Shown piece after piece: positions 62,474 to 64,000 of a DNA stretch of 64,000 bases (position 1 is its first letter; every line of letters begins with the position of its first letter). The notes beneath the pieces were generated by a model. It did not search any database, had not been told where the DNA came from, and saw nothing but the letters and a program-made list of their open reading frames with translations. Position numbers and translations under genes: made by a program. This stretch comes from Cymodocea nodosa (Eukaryota > Streptophyta > Magnoliopsida > Alismatales > Cymodoceaceae), in NCBI GenBank assembly GCA_036874045.1, contig CM072344.1, positions 8,218,501-8,282,500 on the forward strand. Direction: 5' to 3'.

Positions 62474-64000
62474 ATGGCATATGCTTATGCTCAAAGATTT
62501 CTAAAACCTGTAGTTAGCATATGTGAATTCTATAATTTGGAAGGTCACGACATTTCTAATTGTTTGAAATTGAGATGGTTGCAGATGGCTAGATCACATG
62601 AACAACAAATGAATTATCTTCAATATAATAGAGCTAAGTATGAGAATCCTATAGTTTACCCAACTGATGGTCATTTTAGAATGTGTAATATGTTGAGAGA
62701 TAAGGAAGTTTGGCATAGGCATGATAGACTAGAGCGTAGCTTAGAGAAAAACATGGACAAACTAGAACAATACATGTGACAGCAACAATAAGTCAATTAA
62801 TTAAACTATAATGAAGAATATTTAGAACCTAAAATCATAATGAAAATTGATCAAAAATTGAATGCAATGAGATTAGAAGATCTGGAAAGAAAATTAAAAG
62901 CATTGGATGAATTTACAAGTTATGCAATAGGAAAACACAAACGAAAACTTTAATGCTACAAATTTGAATAATTTGCAAGACATACAGACAAAAGAAAATA
63001 CCAATGCAATAGAATTTAAAGAATGCAAATTAAAACTAGAAACAGTTGAAGATCATAATCATGAAAATGAAATACAAGAACATCATGAAAGTAACAAAAA
63101 TCTGGAGGATGTATGTATAACTTTAAGATCTGGAACTGATATACCACCAAGAATTCAAAACGAAAATAATATGAATGTGGATAAGAACAAAAATCAAAAT
63201 GATAATGAAAATGTAACATAGAAATCAATGAAGAAAAAATTGAATCTGAAAATGAGACCAAAAATGATCAAACAAATCAAATGAAAGGAAAAGAATCTTT
63301 TAAATCACAATCATTAGCACCCTATCCTAAAAGATTACAACAATCATTTCCTGAAAAATAAGAAAAAATTAGAGAAATTTTTGAAAAAGTACAAGTTAAC
63401 ATTCCTTTGTTAGACTTATTGCAGAAAATGCCACCTTGCGCTAAATTTCTTAAGGATTGGTGTACTAAGAAAAGAGAGCAAAAAGTTTTAAGGAAAGTCT
63501 TTTTAGCTGAGCAAAGTAGTTCCCTATTTCTACCACAAATTCCTAAAATGTTATCTAATCCTGGAATTCCTGTTATATCATGTACCATAGGATATACCAT
63601 TCTAGAAAAAACCTTAATAGACCTAGGTGCAGGTATAAATGTTATGCCAAGTGATATATTTGCATCCTTAGGATTAGAAGGCTTAATTCCTACTAAGACT
63701 ATTATTCAATTAGTTAACAGAAGTATAAGATACCCTAGAGAAAAAATAGAGGATGTCTTAATTAAAATAAAAAACTTCATATATCCTATTGATATTGTAA
63801 TTTTGGATTCCCAACAAATTAATCATAAAAATCGTGATACCTCTTTAATATTGGGAAAGCCATTCTTAGCAACATCAGGGGCTGTTATAAATTGTAAAAC
63901 TAGAGTAATGAAGTTAGCATATGATAATGAGGATACTCAATTAAACATTTTCAAACTAGAAAAGTTTGAGGAGTTAGAAATGTCCTTACATACTATAGAC
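62474..64000 (+). pseudogene. Athila NC-protease start of G (runs off the window)
   Basis: It starts MAYAYAQRFLKP like N, directly after primer site and leader, and again lacks a capsid domain. The zinc knuckle reads CEFYNLEGHDISNC, with the second cysteine changed to tyrosine. Indels shift the frame between 62780 and 63220. The protease region from 63610 (IDLGAGINVMPSD) is readable and continues past the window edge. This is the second copy showing the primer site followed by the zinc knuckle. Confidence 0.88.

Overview
The window is a heavily AT-rich plant nuclear segment made almost entirely of LTR retrotransposons inserted into one another. I see no host gene, tRNA, rRNA or CRISPR array. 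The lineages (Athila-type Ty3/gypsy with tRNA-Asp primer sites, SIRE-type and Tork/Tnt1-type Ty1/copia with tRNA-Met primer sites) point to a flowering plant; the species cannot be named. All coding regions are damaged, mostly by changes that fit C-to-T/G-to-A decay of methylated repeats.

Layout, using working names. L (1395-2752): truncated Athila LTR plus primer site, next to an unassigned LTR end (1-1382). H (2753-5439, minus): 3' end of a SIRE-like element with an accessory gene. J (5440-5855, plus): LTR start of the same broad type. S1 (5856-11546, minus): 3' half of a SIRE-like element. D (Athila, minus) lies in S1 pol; its pieces are 11547-12720, 49835-52421 and 61216-61325. B (SIRE-like, minus; 12721-13068 and 45475-49834) split D's 3' LTR. 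C (Athila, minus; 17950-20865 and 43216-45474) lies within B. A (Tork-like, minus; 13069-17949) is in C's capsid gene. M1 (gag-only SIRE-like, plus; 20866-25576 and 42243-43215) split C's accessory gene. N (complete Athila, plus; 25577-42242) split M1's 3' LTR. F (SIRE-like, minus; 52422-61215) split D's F-box gene and carries K (Tork-like 5' fragment, plus; 57960-58869). G (Athila, plus; 61326-64000) runs off the right edge. Target-site duplications on both sides support the insertions of B in D, F in D, M1 in C and N in M1. The chain S1 > D > B > C > M1 > N is six levels deep.

The most unusual element is N. Its first gene after the primer site begins with a zinc knuckle and continues through protease, reverse transcriptase, RNase H and integrase. 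The capsid part of gag is a separate reading frame downstream of pol, between an antisense accessory gene and an F-box-like gene that sits where envelope-like genes are usually found. D, C and G give partial independent copies of this arrangement. The accessory cassette lies in opposite orientation in N and C between the same flanks. Related accessory genes also occur in the SIRE-like copia elements H, S1 and F, in sense orientation. Arrays of short hairpins with a shared AGTTA/TAACT core occur in LTRs and accessory regions of both superfamilies.
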